This document shows, in pieces, positions 7,547-15,650 of a stretch of 64,000 nt of DNA. The DNA is taken from contig NZ_FUWS01000003.1 of NCBI RefSeq assembly GCF_900167435.1, positions 434,001-498,000 on the forward strand, in the 5' to 3' direction. The notes beneath the pieces were generated by a model. It did no database searches. It was not told the DNA's origin and worked only from the letters and a program-made list of their open reading frames with translations. This stretch comes from Marinactinospora thermotolerans DSM 45154 (GTDB taxonomy: Bacteria > Actinomycetota > Actinomycetes > Streptosporangiales > Streptosporangiaceae). The position numbers and the translations under genes were made by a program. The first letter of the stretch is position 1; every line of letters starts with the position of its first letter.

Positions 7547-9253
7547 TCAGGCACCCCCCGTCCGGCCGGCGGGGACGACACCGGTGACGCCGGTGATGTC
7601 GGTGACGTCGACCAGGCGGTCGAGGCGCGCGAGGGTCTGCGCGCGGTGGGAGGCGACGAGGACGGTGCCGGGGAACCCGGCGATGACGTCGCAGATCGCC
7701 TGCTCGGTGGCGGGGTCGAGGCTGGCGGTGACCTCGTCGACAAGGAGGATGCGCGGCCGGCGGACGAGGGCCCGGGCCAGGCAGAGCCGCGCCCGCTGCC
7801 CGCCGGAGAGACGCACACCGCCCTCGCCCAGCTCGTCGTCGAGGCCGATCCAGGCGGCGGCGCCCACGCGCTCGAGCACGGCGGTCAGGTCGGCGTCGGA
7901 GCGGGGCGCGCAGCCGCGCAGCAGGTTGTCGCGGACGGTGCCGTGGAAGAGCACGGCCTCCTGGTCGACCAGGGCGACGGCGTCGCGTAGCGCGGCGTCG
8001 TCGAGCTCGGCGACGGGAATGCCCGTGCCGTCCGGCGTGACGAGCTCGATGGTGCCCGCCAAGGGGTCCCACAGGCGTGCCGCGAGCGCGATGACGGTGC
8101 TCTTGCCCGAACCGGAGGGGCCGACCAGCCCGACGTGCTCGCCGGGGGCGAGTTCGACGGACCAGGACGTGAGCGTCGGCCGCCGGCCCTCGTAGGCGAA
8201 GGACACGTCGCGAAAGCGCAGACCGAGCGGGCCGGTGGGCAGCGGCCGTGGCCGCTCGGGAACGGAGACGACCGGGGCGCGGCCGATGCCGGTCGCGACG
8301 CGCTCGGCGCCGGCGACCAGTGGATGCAGCCGGGTGAGGGTGGCGGTGGCGTCGGAGATCGCGGCGACGCCGGCGAGGGCCAGCGCGACCAGGGCGGGCA
8401 GCTCCGCGGGCGACAGCCGCGCCTGGGCGCCCTCGGCGAGCACGCCGGCGGCGGAGGAGCTGACGGCGATGATGCCGATGACCACGGCGGTGATGACGAG
8501 CTCGCGGATGGCGGTGACCAGCTGCGACAGCAGTTCATGGCGGCGCGCGATCGCGGCGGCGCGCGCGGTGGCGGCGTCGGTCTCGGCGATGATCCGGGGG
8601 GCCAGGCCGTAGGCGAGCACTTCGCGCAGGGCGCCGAGCGCGTCGACGATGCGCGTGGACAGGGCCGAACGCTCCCGCTGCTCCTGCTCACCCAGCCGTC
8701 TGGCCGCGCGCGCCCGGTACAGCGCGCTGCTCGCCACGACGAGACCGCCGACGAGCACGACGAGCCCGGCCTCGGGCAGCAGGACGGAGGCGCTGACCAG
8801 GGAGGCGAGGAACAGGGTGAGCGAGGCGCCGAGCTGGGCGACCGTGTGGGCGTAGAAGAACTCGAGCTTTTCGATGTCGTCCATCGCGACGGTGGCCGCG
8901 TAACCGGAGTGCTCGCGGCGCCGGCCGGGGACGCTGCGCGCGTAGGCGTCGAACAACGCCATCCGCAGCCGGGCCAGCACGCGGTAGGCCAGGGCGTGCG
9001 AGACGTCCATCTCCCGCCAGGTCAAGACCGCGCGCACCAGCACGAGCCCGATGACGAGGACCCACCACAGGGGACCGGGCGGCGTCCGTTCGACGACGGC
9101 GTGGCCGACCGCCCACGCCGTGAGGACGGTGAGGCCGGCCAGGCTCAGCGCGCTCGCGGTGCCGATGAGGTAGCTCCACAGCATCCCGCGCCATTCGGGG
9201 CGCAAGACGGGCAGCAGTTCGCGGAAGGCGCGAAGCGCGGAGAAGACGTTCAC
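7547..9253 (-). CDS. ABC transporter half, membrane plus ATPase (CydC-like), RiPP locus
   Basis: A 568-residue half-transporter. About 320 residues of exporter-type membrane domain with six likely helices (for example SYLIGTASALSLAGLTVLTAW and LGASLTLFLASLVSASVLL) precede an ATPase with GPSGSGKST, LSGGQRARL, ILLVDEVTASLD and an H-loop ASHR. It pairs with the gene upstream (4-bp GTGA overlap, GTG start) to make a heterodimer of the CydDC/YbtPQ/IrtAB shape. In this locus it probably exports the modified peptide. Siderophore importers such as YbtPQ and IrtAB share this architecture, so direction cannot be read from sequence. It is the last gene of the leftward operon. Confidence 0.85.
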   Translation of the reverse strand: MNVFSALRAFRELLPVLRPEWRGMLWSYLIGTASALSLAGLTVLTAWAVGHAVVERTPPGPLWWVLVIGLVLVRAVLTWREMDVSHALAYRVLARLRMALFDAYARSVPGRRREHSGYAATVAMDDIEKLEFFYAHTVAQLGASLTLFLASLVSASVLLPEAGLVVLVGGLVVASSALYRARAARRLGEQEQRERSALSTRIVDALGALREVLAYGLAPRIIAETDAATARAAAIARRHELLSQLVTAIRELVITAVVIGIIAVSSSAAGVLAEGAQARLSPAELPALVALALAGVAAISDATATLTRLHPLVAGAERVATGIGRAPVVSVPERPRPLPTGPLGLRFRDVSFAYEGRRPTLTSWSVELAPGEHVGLVGPSGSGKSTVIALAARLWDPLAGTIELVTPDGTGIPVAELDDAALRDAVALVDQEAVLFHGTVRDNLLRGCAPRSDADLTAVLERVGAAAWIGLDDELGEGGVRLSGGQRARLCLARALVRRPRILLVDEVTASLDPATEQAICDVIAGFPGTVLVASHRAQTLARLDRLVDVTDITGVTGVVPAGRTGGA

Positions 9254-10908
9254 GGGGCGCTCCTGTCCAGGTGCCCGGAGTCGAGGCGCAGCACGTGCGC
9301 GACCTCGGTAAGGGTCTCGGGTCGGTGGCTGATCATGATGACGACGCGGTCGCGGGCAACGCGGTGCAGCGTCTCGATGACGTTGGCGGCGCGGCCGGCG
9401 TCCAACGCGCTCGTCGGCTCGTCGACGAGGAGGACCGGGCGGCGGGCGAGCAGCGCGCGGGCCAGGGCGAGGCGCTGGCGCTGCCCACCCGACAGGCTGG
9501 TACCGGCCTCGGTGACCTCGGTGTCGAAACCGTTGGGGAAGCCCCGGATCTCGTCGAGGATTCCGGCGGCGTGGCAGGCCGCGACGAGCTCGGCCTCCGT
9601 CGCGGGGCCGGTGACGGCGAGATTGTCGCGGATGGTCCCGGCGAAGAGCACCGGGCGCTGGGAGACCACCGCGATGTCGGAGGGCCGTAGCGGCCGGCCG
9701 TCGAGCTCGATGCGCCCGGAGTGCGGGGTGAGGAAGCCGAGGAGGAGGTCGAAGAGGGTGGACTTTCCCGCCCCGGAGGCTCCGACGATCGCGCTGAGGG
9801 AGCCGCGCCGGGCGGTCAGGTCGAGGTCGCGCAGGACGTCGTCGGGGGCACCCGGGTAGCGGAAGCCCAGCCCGGTCACGCGCAGCTCCTCCGCCCGCCG
9901 CTCCGTGGGAGCCCGGTCGCCTTCGACGGCGGAGGCCGCGTGGCCGGGGGCGGTGGCGCGCTGTTCCGCGAACGCCCCGAGCCGGTCGAGGCCGGGGACC
10001 GCGGTGAGCCCGAGGAACCCGGCGTGCCAGTGCCGCGAGAGGTCGCGGACGGGCCGGAAGGCCTCGGAGGCGAGCAGGAGGATCAGGTAGACCTCGATGG
10101 AGGGGGCCTGCCCGGCGACGGCGTGGGCGATGGCGGCGGCGGAGGCGGCGACCACTCCCGCCTGGACGGCGAGGTCGGTGACGGCCGTCTCGGCCAGGGA
10201 GACGCGCATCACCCGTTCGGTGGCCCGGCGCAACGCCTCCGAGCGGGCGTCCAGCCGGCCGCGGGTGCCGGGCACGTCGCCGAGCGTACGCAGGGTGGCC
10301 ATGCCCCGCAGGGATTCGAGCAGGTCGGCGCTGAGCGCCTCGTAGCTATCCCAGTGGTCGAGTCCGCGCCGGGCCGCCATCCGCTTCCACGCCATCGGCC
10401 CCAGCAGGGCGAGCACGACCCCGGCGGCGACGCACAGCCCCGCCGATGGCGAGAGCGCGAGCAGACCGGCCACGACGATCGGGCAGGTGAGGAGCAGCTG
10501 CGCGACGGCGGGGAGGTACTTCGAGACGTAGGCGTCGATGCCGTCGACACCGTCCCCGAGACTGGCGCGCATCGAACCGTCCCGGGCCGCCGTGTCGTGC
10601 AGCCGTTCGGACACCAGCGCGGCGCGCATCGCGCGGCGGCGGACCGCCTGCCTGACCCGGCCCCCCAGGCGGGCCGCGGCCGATGCCTGGGCCAGGCAGA
10701 GCACCAGCCGCAGCAGCGCGATGCCGACGATCAGCGCCAGCGCGACGAGCACGTCGTGGGCCTGTCCGCGCAGTACCGCCGACATCGACCAGGCGATCGC
10801 CACGGCCTGGGCGAGGTGGGTGAGCGAGACGAGCGTCAACAGGGTGACGCTCCATGCCAGGGTCGCGGGGAAGCGTGCCGCCTCCCGCCACAACTGGGGG
10901 ACGATCAT
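9250..10908 (-). CDS. ABC transporter half, membrane plus ATPase (CydD-like), RiPP locus
   Basis: A 552-residue partner of the next gene. Helices such as LLTLVSLTHLAQAVAIAWSM and LLTCPIVVAGLLAL fill the first 310 residues. The ATPase has GASGAGKST, LSGGQRQRL, VLLVDEPTSALD and ISHR, so both halves of the pair keep Walker motifs. ATG at 10908 overlaps the stop of the dehydrogenase gene (ATGA), and its own stop overlaps the next GTG, so the pair is translationally coupled to the modifying enzymes. The likely cargo is the mature peptide or its metal complex. CydDC itself, which transports cysteine/glutathione for cytochrome bd, is less likely because no cydAB is near. Confidence 0.85.
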   Translation of the reverse strand: MIVPQLWREAARFPATLAWSVTLLTLVSLTHLAQAVAIAWSMSAVLRGQAHDVLVALALIVGIALLRLVLCLAQASAAARLGGRVRQAVRRRAMRAALVSERLHDTAARDGSMRASLGDGVDGIDAYVSKYLPAVAQLLLTCPIVVAGLLALSPSAGLCVAAGVVLALLGPMAWKRMAARRGLDHWDSYEALSADLLESLRGMATLRTLGDVPGTRGRLDARSEALRRATERVMRVSLAETAVTDLAVQAGVVAASAAAIAHAVAGQAPSIEVYLILLLASEAFRPVRDLSRHWHAGFLGLTAVPGLDRLGAFAEQRATAPGHAASAVEGDRAPTERRAEELRVTGLGFRYPGAPDDVLRDLDLTARRGSLSAIVGASGAGKSTLFDLLLGFLTPHSGRIELDGRPLRPSDIAVVSQRPVLFAGTIRDNLAVTGPATEAELVAACHAAGILDEIRGFPNGFDTEVTEAGTSLSGGQRQRLALARALLARRPVLLVDEPTSALDAGRAANVIETLHRVARDRVVIMISHRPETLTEVAHVLRLDSGHLDRSAP

Positions 10909-12002
10909 CGTGGGTCCGGTTTCTTGTCGAGGTCGGGTCCGCCGGGAAGCATCGCCAGGGCGTGCACGGTCCACCGGCCGTCCGCCGCGACGAATCCCGA
11001 CACCGGGCGGCAGCGCCACTCCCGGGACAGGGCGCCCGCGTAGCACAGGCCGGCCGCGGCCCGGTGGGCCCGCCACATGACGTCGGCGATCTCGGCCGCG
11101 GGTGCCTCGGTCGCGACGGACCACGTCTCCAGCCGCCGGGCTCCGAGCACCCAGGTCTGTCCGCAGGCTCTGGCGACCTCCACGGCGTGCGGGTCGGGTG
11201 CGCGCGCCGCCCCCTCGAACTCGCCGATCGCGGGAGAGCGCCTGGCGGCCAGGGCGTCGCGGCGCTCGGGGAGGACCGTCCACGAGCCGGGCAGCTCGAC
11301 GGCGGCCAGCGGGATCTCCGGGACGAGTCCGCGCGCGAGCCACCGTTCGTGCTCGGCCGCGCGCGCGACGCCGAGCAGCTCGCGCAGCCACGGTCCGGGG
11401 CCCAGCCGTACCGAGGTGGGCGCCGGCGCGCCCAGGAACTCCACGGCGGCCAGGGCGTAGGCGGTGTCCGCGATCCACAGCGGCCAGGCCCGGTGGCGGT
11501 ACCGGCCGAAGCTGCGGCCCGGCTGCACGGTCAAGACCAGGTGGGTCCCTGCCACGTCGCTGTTCGCGCCGAAGGCGTCCCAGCCCGCCTCCCGCTCCCA
11601 CGCCTCGTCGCGTCGAAGAAGCGCGCCGTCCTCCAGGTCGTAGACGTAGCGCCCCGCCGCCAGGGCGCCGCCGGTGCCGACGACCAGGTGGGTGTGCACC
11701 GGATAGGCCGCCCCCGCGGAGGGCACCGGCCGCTCGCGGATGCGGGTCGGCGTCCCGTCGGCCCGGCGGTGGTAGCCCCGGCCGCGCCACAGGGCGTCGA
11801 GCAGGCCGCGTTCGCGTTCGGGGACCGCCACCGGCACGGCTCCGGCCCGCCGCCAGGGGTTGGCGCGCGGCCCGGGCGGGCACGGCGGCCCCGGAATCTC
11901 GGGTCCGAACGCGCGCGCCAGCTCGGGAGGCAGGCGCGGGGAGGCGTCCGGCCGGCGCGTCGCGCCGTGCGCGGGAAGAGGCGGCGGGGTGGTACGGGGC
12001 AT
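10905..12002 (-). CDS. SagB-like FMN dehydrogenase (azoline oxidase) of the RiPP locus
   Basis: A 365-residue nitroreductase-fold protein. After a proline-rich N-terminus it has PVPSAGAAYPVHTHLVV, the FMN-binding motif typical of SagB-type dehydrogenases. It then has FGRYRHRAWPLWIADTAYALAA, the second flavin/substrate helix. SagB/McbC enzymes oxidise azolines made by YcaO cyclodehydratases to azoles, so a neighbouring YcaO fits. It begins 11 bp after the YcaO stop (ATG 12002, GAGG upstream) and its stop overlaps the first transporter gene. I cannot confirm the Lys-Tyr catalytic pair of SagB/McbC by eye, so activity as an oxidase is inferred from family and context. Confidence 0.75.
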   Translation of the reverse strand: MPRTTPPPLPAHGATRRPDASPRLPPELARAFGPEIPGPPCPPGPRANPWRRAGAVPVAVPERERGLLDALWRGRGYHRRADGTPTRIRERPVPSAGAAYPVHTHLVVGTGGALAAGRYVYDLEDGALLRRDEAWEREAGWDAFGANSDVAGTHLVLTVQPGRSFGRYRHRAWPLWIADTAYALAAVEFLGAPAPTSVRLGPGPWLRELLGVARAAEHERWLARGLVPEIPLAAVELPGSWTVLPERRDALAARRSPAIGEFEGAARAPDPHAVEVARACGQTWVLGARRLETWSVATEAPAAEIADVMWRAHRAAAGLCYAGALSREWRCRPVSGFVAADGRWTVHALAMLPGGPDLDKKPDPR

Positions 12003-12013
12003 GGGGGGCGGCC

Positions 12014-13450
12014 TCACATGTGCGGGGGCGGGACGAGGGTGACATCGTCCGGACCCCCGTCCCAGGAGGTGCGCCACCCGCGTTCGATGGCCGCGTGCTC
12101 GAAACGGGGCATGCCGAGGTAGGCGAAGGCGGCGGGGGCGTTGGGGACCAGCCCGGTGACGAAGCTGCGCACCACGCGCAGCGGGGTGCGGCCGACATCG
12201 CTCGTCGTCAGGTCGCGGGTCAGGACGCGGTGGCCGCGGGCGGCCAGCCGCCGGTAGACCTCGTCCATCGACACGGCCGGGATCGCGCTGATCGGCCGGA
12301 CCCCCAGGGCCGGCGCCGTGAACCGCCGGGCCTCCCCGTGGACCCGGGGGTCGAGCCAGACCTGGACGTGGGCGCCCAGGTCGATGACGTTCTCGCAGTG
12401 GGCGCCGGCGGCGTCGAGGTAGGAGGCGTCGGCGCGAAAGTCGAGGTAGAGGCCACGGGCCATCAGACCGTGTTCGACGGCGCGGAAGACCCAGCCGTCG
12501 GCGGTGGTGCAGCCCTGGGTGTAGACCCAGGTGTGGACGGCTTCGAGCACGGCCTTGCGGGCGGCCCGGACCGGATCGAGCGAGGCGGAGAACCCCGCGG
12601 CGTACAGTCCGCGCTCCTCGTCGCGCACGAGCGCCGCCACGGCGGGGGCGAACTCCGAGGGCATGGCCACCAGGGACACGTCCAGGGAGCCGCCGCGCAG
12701 GTCCTCGGCCAGACCGGGGACGCTGGCGGGGTCGATGCCGAAGGTGGGGCCGTCCAGGTGCCACCACAGTTCGAGCGCGTCGCGTTCGACGATCTCCAGG
12801 ACCCCGCGGTCCCGCGCGTCGTCGAACCCCTGCCCGGTGGCGATCCCGGCGTAGTTCAGGTGGTGGACACGCGGCAGGTGCCGGAAGCGCGACTGCCTCC
12901 AGTTGAGGTAGATCAGCGAGGCGGGCATCCAGACCTCGGCACCGTCGTGGTCGCCGCAGCGCGCCCACAGCGTGGGCGTGGTCTCGGTGAGGCGCTGGTA
13001 GGGGAAACCGGCGCGGTCGTACTGCCACGGGGCGAACACCGGCAGGTCGCCCAGGTCGATCGGGCGCAGGCCCGCGGCCAGCAGTTCCGCGTGGGAGCCG
13101 ACGCGCAGTTCGCCGTCGGGGAGGTCGGCGGGAAGCCAGTTCCCGCAGTAGCGCTCGATCCCCTCGGCGATCGCGGCGATCCTGGCCTGCTCGACGTCAC
13201 CGAAGGAGGTGCCCAGCGAGACGCGGTCGGCGGGCCACTCGCCGAGTCGGCGCGCGTCGCAGACGGCGGCGGTCAACCCCAGGTAGGAGGGGGGCGCGCC
13301 GGTGGGGTGCGGCACGGCCCGCACCGACCGGATGATCCCGCACTCGGGATCGACCAGCGCCTCCACGGGCAGGCGGCGATCGGCCGGCCGGGTGTCCGTG
13401 TCGGTGTGGGCGGCCGGCCGGTGGCGCCGCTCGGCGTCGAGGAGGGTCAA
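12014..13450 (-). CDS. YcaO-domain cyclodehydratase
   Basis: A 478-residue YcaO protein. The ATP-binding hallmarks are present: RIAAIAEGIERYCG (the SxExxER-type helix), ATGQGFDDARDRGVLEIVERDA (the second Glu/Arg helix) and a later AVLEAVHTW. YcaO enzymes phosphorylate a backbone amide and drive attack by Ser/Thr/Cys side chains to form oxazolines or thiazolines. The C-terminus, VTLVPPPHM, is a proline-rich tail reminiscent of the PxPxP end of azoline-forming YcaOs. The TTG start at 13450 overlaps the hydrolase stop (TTGA) and has AAAGGAG seven bases upstream. It needs a leader-binding partner, supplied by the gene at 14442. Confidence 0.9.
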   Translation of the reverse strand: MTLLDAERRHRPAAHTDTDTRPADRRLPVEALVDPECGIIRSVRAVPHPTGAPPSYLGLTAAVCDARRLGEWPADRVSLGTSFGDVEQARIAAIAEGIERYCGNWLPADLPDGELRVGSHAELLAAGLRPIDLGDLPVFAPWQYDRAGFPYQRLTETTPTLWARCGDHDGAEVWMPASLIYLNWRQSRFRHLPRVHHLNYAGIATGQGFDDARDRGVLEIVERDALELWWHLDGPTFGIDPASVPGLAEDLRGGSLDVSLVAMPSEFAPAVAALVRDEERGLYAAGFSASLDPVRAARKAVLEAVHTWVYTQGCTTADGWVFRAVEHGLMARGLYLDFRADASYLDAAGAHCENVIDLGAHVQVWLDPRVHGEARRFTAPALGVRPISAIPAVSMDEVYRRLAARGHRVLTRDLTTSDVGRTPLRVVRSFVTGLVPNAPAAFAYLGMPRFEHAAIERGWRTSWDGGPDDVTLVPPPHM

Positions 13451-14445
13451 GGTGAGCTCCTTTCGTGGCGCCAGGCCCCTGACGCGGGATCAAAGGTCGA
13501 TCGGGTGCGGGGCTCGGCGGTGGCCGCGAGGACCCGGGTCCACGCCGCCGGGGTGCCGGGCAGCCCGTGCGCCGCCAGCCAGGGGTCGATGACGTGGGTC
13601 AGTCCGCCGGCGGCCCTGACGCGGGTCCGCAGGGCCTCGTCGGTGACGCCGCCGACGAGGTGGTGTCCCCACGGGCCGCTGGCGAAGTGGTTCGAAGCTC
13701 CCCAGGCCCGCGCGAGACGCCGGGCGTCGTCGTGGAAGAAGTCGTCATCGCCGCTGATCACCAGCAGCGGCGCGGCGAGGTGGCCGTAGCGTGCCGCCAG
13801 GTCGACGCGCTCGGCACTCCACAGCCGCCGCCAACCGGTCAACGCCGGCGGCGCCCAGCCCCAGCCTTCGGCGGCCTCGACAACGCCCTGGGCGCGGGCC
13901 TGCGCGGTGCGCCGGTCGAGTTCGGCCACGGGCAGCGGGGGCAGGGAGCGGCGCAGGCGCCCGTGCTCGTGCCACCACCCGATCCGGTGCCGGATCTGCG
14001 GGGCGCCCGCGGCGTCCCACGCGGTCTCGGCCAGCCCGAGCGCGGGGACGAGGACGATGATCGCCGCGACCTGGGGCGTGCCGTCGCGCGCCGCGGCGCG
14101 GGCGGCCTCCAAGGCGGTGTGGGCGGCGTAGGAGGCGCCGAAGAGGACCAGGGGCAGCCCCGGATACTCCGCGGCCAGCCGGGCGAGCGCCCGCCCGCCG
14201 TCGTCCTCCTCGTGCGTGTAGGGGGACCAGGTGCCCGCTGACCGGTACCGGCCGCGCACGTCCTGGACGAGGCAGTGGTAGCCACGCGCGTTCCACGAGC
14301 GCGCCGTCGAGGCGTGCCGCTCGGCGTCGTAGGGGGTGCGGATCACCACGAGGCCCTTGGGGCGCGCGCACTCCCACACGAGCCCGCGCAGGACGGTGCC
14401 GTCGCGCGCCGGGCAGAGGTGTTCGCGTCCCTCCTGCGCGGTCAC
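13447..14445 (-). CDS. S15/CocE-type alpha/beta hydrolase in the RiPP operon
   Basis: A 332-residue hydrolase related to the X-Pro dipeptidyl-peptidase / CocE-NonD family. It opens with an RTPYDAERHASTARSWNARG segment. VQDVRGRYRSAGTW follows, then the nucleophile motif FGASYAAH (Ser105), an acid in ISGDDDFFHDDA and a His in GPWGHH. It lacks the galactose-binding-like C-terminal domain of full-length CocE enzymes. In this operon it may trim the precursor peptide (leader removal) or hydrolyse an ester or amide of the product. GTG 14445 overlaps the upstream stop (GTGA). The family is fairly sure, the substrate unknown. Confidence 0.75.
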   Translation of the reverse strand: MTAQEGREHLCPARDGTVLRGLVWECARPKGLVVIRTPYDAERHASTARSWNARGYHCLVQDVRGRYRSAGTWSPYTHEEDDGGRALARLAAEYPGLPLVLFGASYAAHTALEAARAAARDGTPQVAAIIVLVPALGLAETAWDAAGAPQIRHRIGWWHEHGRLRRSLPPLPVAELDRRTAQARAQGVVEAAEGWGWAPPALTGWRRLWSAERVDLAARYGHLAAPLLVISGDDDFFHDDARRLARAWGASNHFASGPWGHHLVGGVTDEALRTRVRAAGGLTHVIDPWLAAHGLPGTPAAWTRVLAATAEPRTRSTFDPASGAWRHERSSP

Positions 14446-15332
14446 GGCCGCCGGCCCGCCTCGCGGTCGATGGGGTGGGGCGCGTCGTAGGCCAGGACCG
14501 GGTGCTCGCTGATCGTGCCGGTCGCGGGGACCAGCTTCCACAACGTGGTGCGGTACCCCTCCAGCGCGGCCGTCCCCTGGGCCCAGGCGAGGGCCACGGT
14601 GAGCACGCGGCCGGTCAGCAGCGTGCGCGCCGCGGGCGAGGGCGCCGTGGTGGTTCCGGCCGCCCGCTGCCAGGCGTCGAACTCGCGGGGGGTGGGGCTG
14701 GCCGCCAGGCGCCGCCGGTACACCTGCTCGGCTCCGGGGTCGTCCTCGGTGAGGCAGATCGGGTCGACGAAGCAGTTCTCGCCCTCGCGGTAGGCGCGCA
14801 GCCAGGCGACGCCGTGGCCGGGCAGCGCGTCGAGCCGCTCCCAGCCGACCCGCTCGGCGGGGGAGTCCGCGTAGGCGATCACCAGGTCCCAGCCGCCGGT
14901 GTCCCGCCTGTCGGGGTCGGTCGCCTCCGCGGCGTCGCGTCCGCCGCCGACCGCGCCGTCCAGCGCGCGGAGCAGGGCCGCGCCGTCGGCGTGGCGGGTG
15001 ACGGCCACGTTCCACTCGGCCAGCGCCTCGGCGAGGGCGTCGACGAGCGGGCCCGTTCCGACCAGACCGACCCTGCCCCGCGGGCGCGGCCAGCGACGCC
15101 GGGCGTCGTCGTCCTCGCGCGCGGCCATCTCCGTCCGCAGCTTCTCGGCGTAGGCGGAGGTCCTCTCATCCCCCTCCGACGCGCCGGCCAGGACCTCCGG
15201 CAGACCGGGCGGTGGGGAGTGCAGGCGCAGAAAGCGCCCCGAGGAGGTGCGGACGATCCCGGTGTCCTCACCGTCGACGAGCACGTGCGCGCCGGTTCCC
15301 GGTACACGGGCGATGGAAGGTGGTGGGGTCAT
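14442..15332 (-). CDS. Cyclodehydratase partner (Ocin-ThiF/E1-like, leader-binding) protein
   Basis: A 296-residue protein. An N-terminal domain of about 80 residues (HVLVDGEDTGIVRTSSGRFLRL) has the look of the leader-peptide-recognition fold found at the front of azoline cyclodehydratase partner proteins. GRVGLVGTGPLVDALAEALA then opens a degenerate Rossmann/E1-like domain. WLRAYREGENCFVDPICLTE resembles the receiving segment of Ocin-ThiF proteins, where a conserved phrase of the type 'vGPLv.pg.t.C' normally stands. The usual zinc-binding Cys pairs are not visible, so this is a divergent member. ATG 15332 has GAGAGG six bases upstream. Its position between precursor and YcaO supports the role. 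Confidence 0.65.
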   Translation of the reverse strand: MTPPPSIARVPGTGAHVLVDGEDTGIVRTSSGRFLRLHSPPPGLPEVLAGASEGDERTSAYAEKLRTEMAAREDDDARRRWPRPRGRVGLVGTGPLVDALAEALAEWNVAVTRHADGAALLRALDGAVGGGRDAAEATDPDRRDTGGWDLVIAYADSPAERVGWERLDALPGHGVAWLRAYREGENCFVDPICLTEDDPGAEQVYRRRLAASPTPREFDAWQRAAGTTTAPSPAARTLLTGRVLTVALAWAQGTAALEGYRTTLWKLVPATGTISEHPVLAYDAPHPIDREAGRRP

Positions 15333-15351
15333 GGCCGGCCTCTCGAACGGG

Positions 15352-15384
15352 CCCGGTCGGGCGGCGCGAGGCCGCCCGACCGGG
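15352..15384 (-). terminator. Attenuator-like hairpin between precursor and maturation genes
   Basis: CCCGGTCGGGCGGC and GCCGCCCGACCGGG form a perfect 14-bp stem with loop gcgag, 37 bp after the precursor stop and 19 bp before the next ATG. In RiPP operons such a partial terminator raises the amount of precursor message relative to the enzymes. It could also mask the next ribosome-binding site. Confidence 0.7.
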
Positions 15385-15421
15385 TGTCGGTTCTCACTGA
15401 CCACGTCGTGGACGACGGTGG

Positions 15422-15532
15422 TTAGTCGAAGGGGTTCTCGACGAGGGCGTTGGAGTGCGAAGCCGACAGGTGCGCCAGCTGCTCGGGCTCCTCGATCTCG
15501 GTAACGATCTGGGTGTCCATCTGGTCGTCCAT
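15422..15532 (-). CDS. RiPP precursor peptide (36 aa)
   Basis: ATG 15532 has GAGAGGAG about eight bases upstream and the frame ends in TAA at 15422. The first half is acidic (MDDQMDTQIVTEIEEP), as expected for a cyclodehydratase leader. The second half is EQLAHLSASHSNALVENP followed by FD. Ser23, Ser25 and Ser27 alternate with Ala24 and His26. This SxSxS pattern suits consecutive oxazoline formation, and there is no Cys or core Thr. His21 and His26 could help bind metal. The only prolines, Pro16 and Pro34, bracket the core, notable because a prolyl oligopeptidase is encoded divergently. It is the first gene of the leftward operon. That it is the substrate is inferred from position, size and composition. 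Confidence 0.75.
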   Translation of the reverse strand: MDDQMDTQIVTEIEEPEQLAHLSASHSNALVENPFD

Positions 15533-15608
15533 GGCGGACTCCTCTCGCAAGGAAGGACGTGCCGGTCGTCAGGTACCGACACGTGTTCGTGGGGGACGAA
15601 CGTCCCTT

Positions 15609-15638
15609 ACCCTAGTTGAAAACGGTTATCAGTCCCAA
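15609..15638 (-). promoter_or_regulatory. Leftward promoter of the precursor operon
   Basis: On the minus strand, -35 TTGGGA (15633-15638) and -10 TAGGGT (15609-15614) are 18 bp apart. Transcription would start about 70 bp before the precursor ATG. The spacer contains the whole 15-bp operator, so a bound repressor would block it. Confidence 0.6.
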
Positions 15639-15644
15639 TAGTTT
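15616..15644 (+). promoter_or_regulatory. Rightward leaderless promoter of the uptake/peptidase operon
   Basis: -35 TTGAAA (15616-15621) and -10 TAGTTT (15639-15644) are exactly 17 bp apart. Six bases later comes the ATG at 15651, so the message is probably leaderless; no ribosome-binding site is present. The operator overlaps the -35 and the spacer. Confidence 0.65.
15617..15631. promoter_or_regulatory. Shared Zur-like operator of the divergent RiPP/uptake operons
   Basis: TGAAAACGGTTATCA is a 7-1-7 inverted repeat with one mismatch (TGAAAAC against the complement TGATAAC). It fits a Zur-type box and agrees with the box near the COG0523 gene at 12 of 15 positions. It does not resemble the DtxR/IdeR iron box. 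It sits where both divergent promoters overlap, so one repressor dimer could silence both operons. Confidence 0.65.
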
Positions 15645-15650
15645 TGCTTC

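Noticed and set aside
8135..9859. A long rightward open frame through the ABC transporter genes
   Set aside because: It has Gly/Asp/Arg-rich sequence without motifs, opposite well-supported ATPase genes.
7547..10908. cydDC genes of cytochrome bd assembly
   Set aside because: The architecture is similar, but no cydAB is present and the genes are translationally coupled to YcaO-type modification genes.
9250..12198. A single long gene including the ABC transporter half and upstream sequence
   Set aside because: The N-terminal 430 residues of this frame are the shadow of the dehydrogenase. The ATG at 10908 overlapping the previous stop is the proper start.
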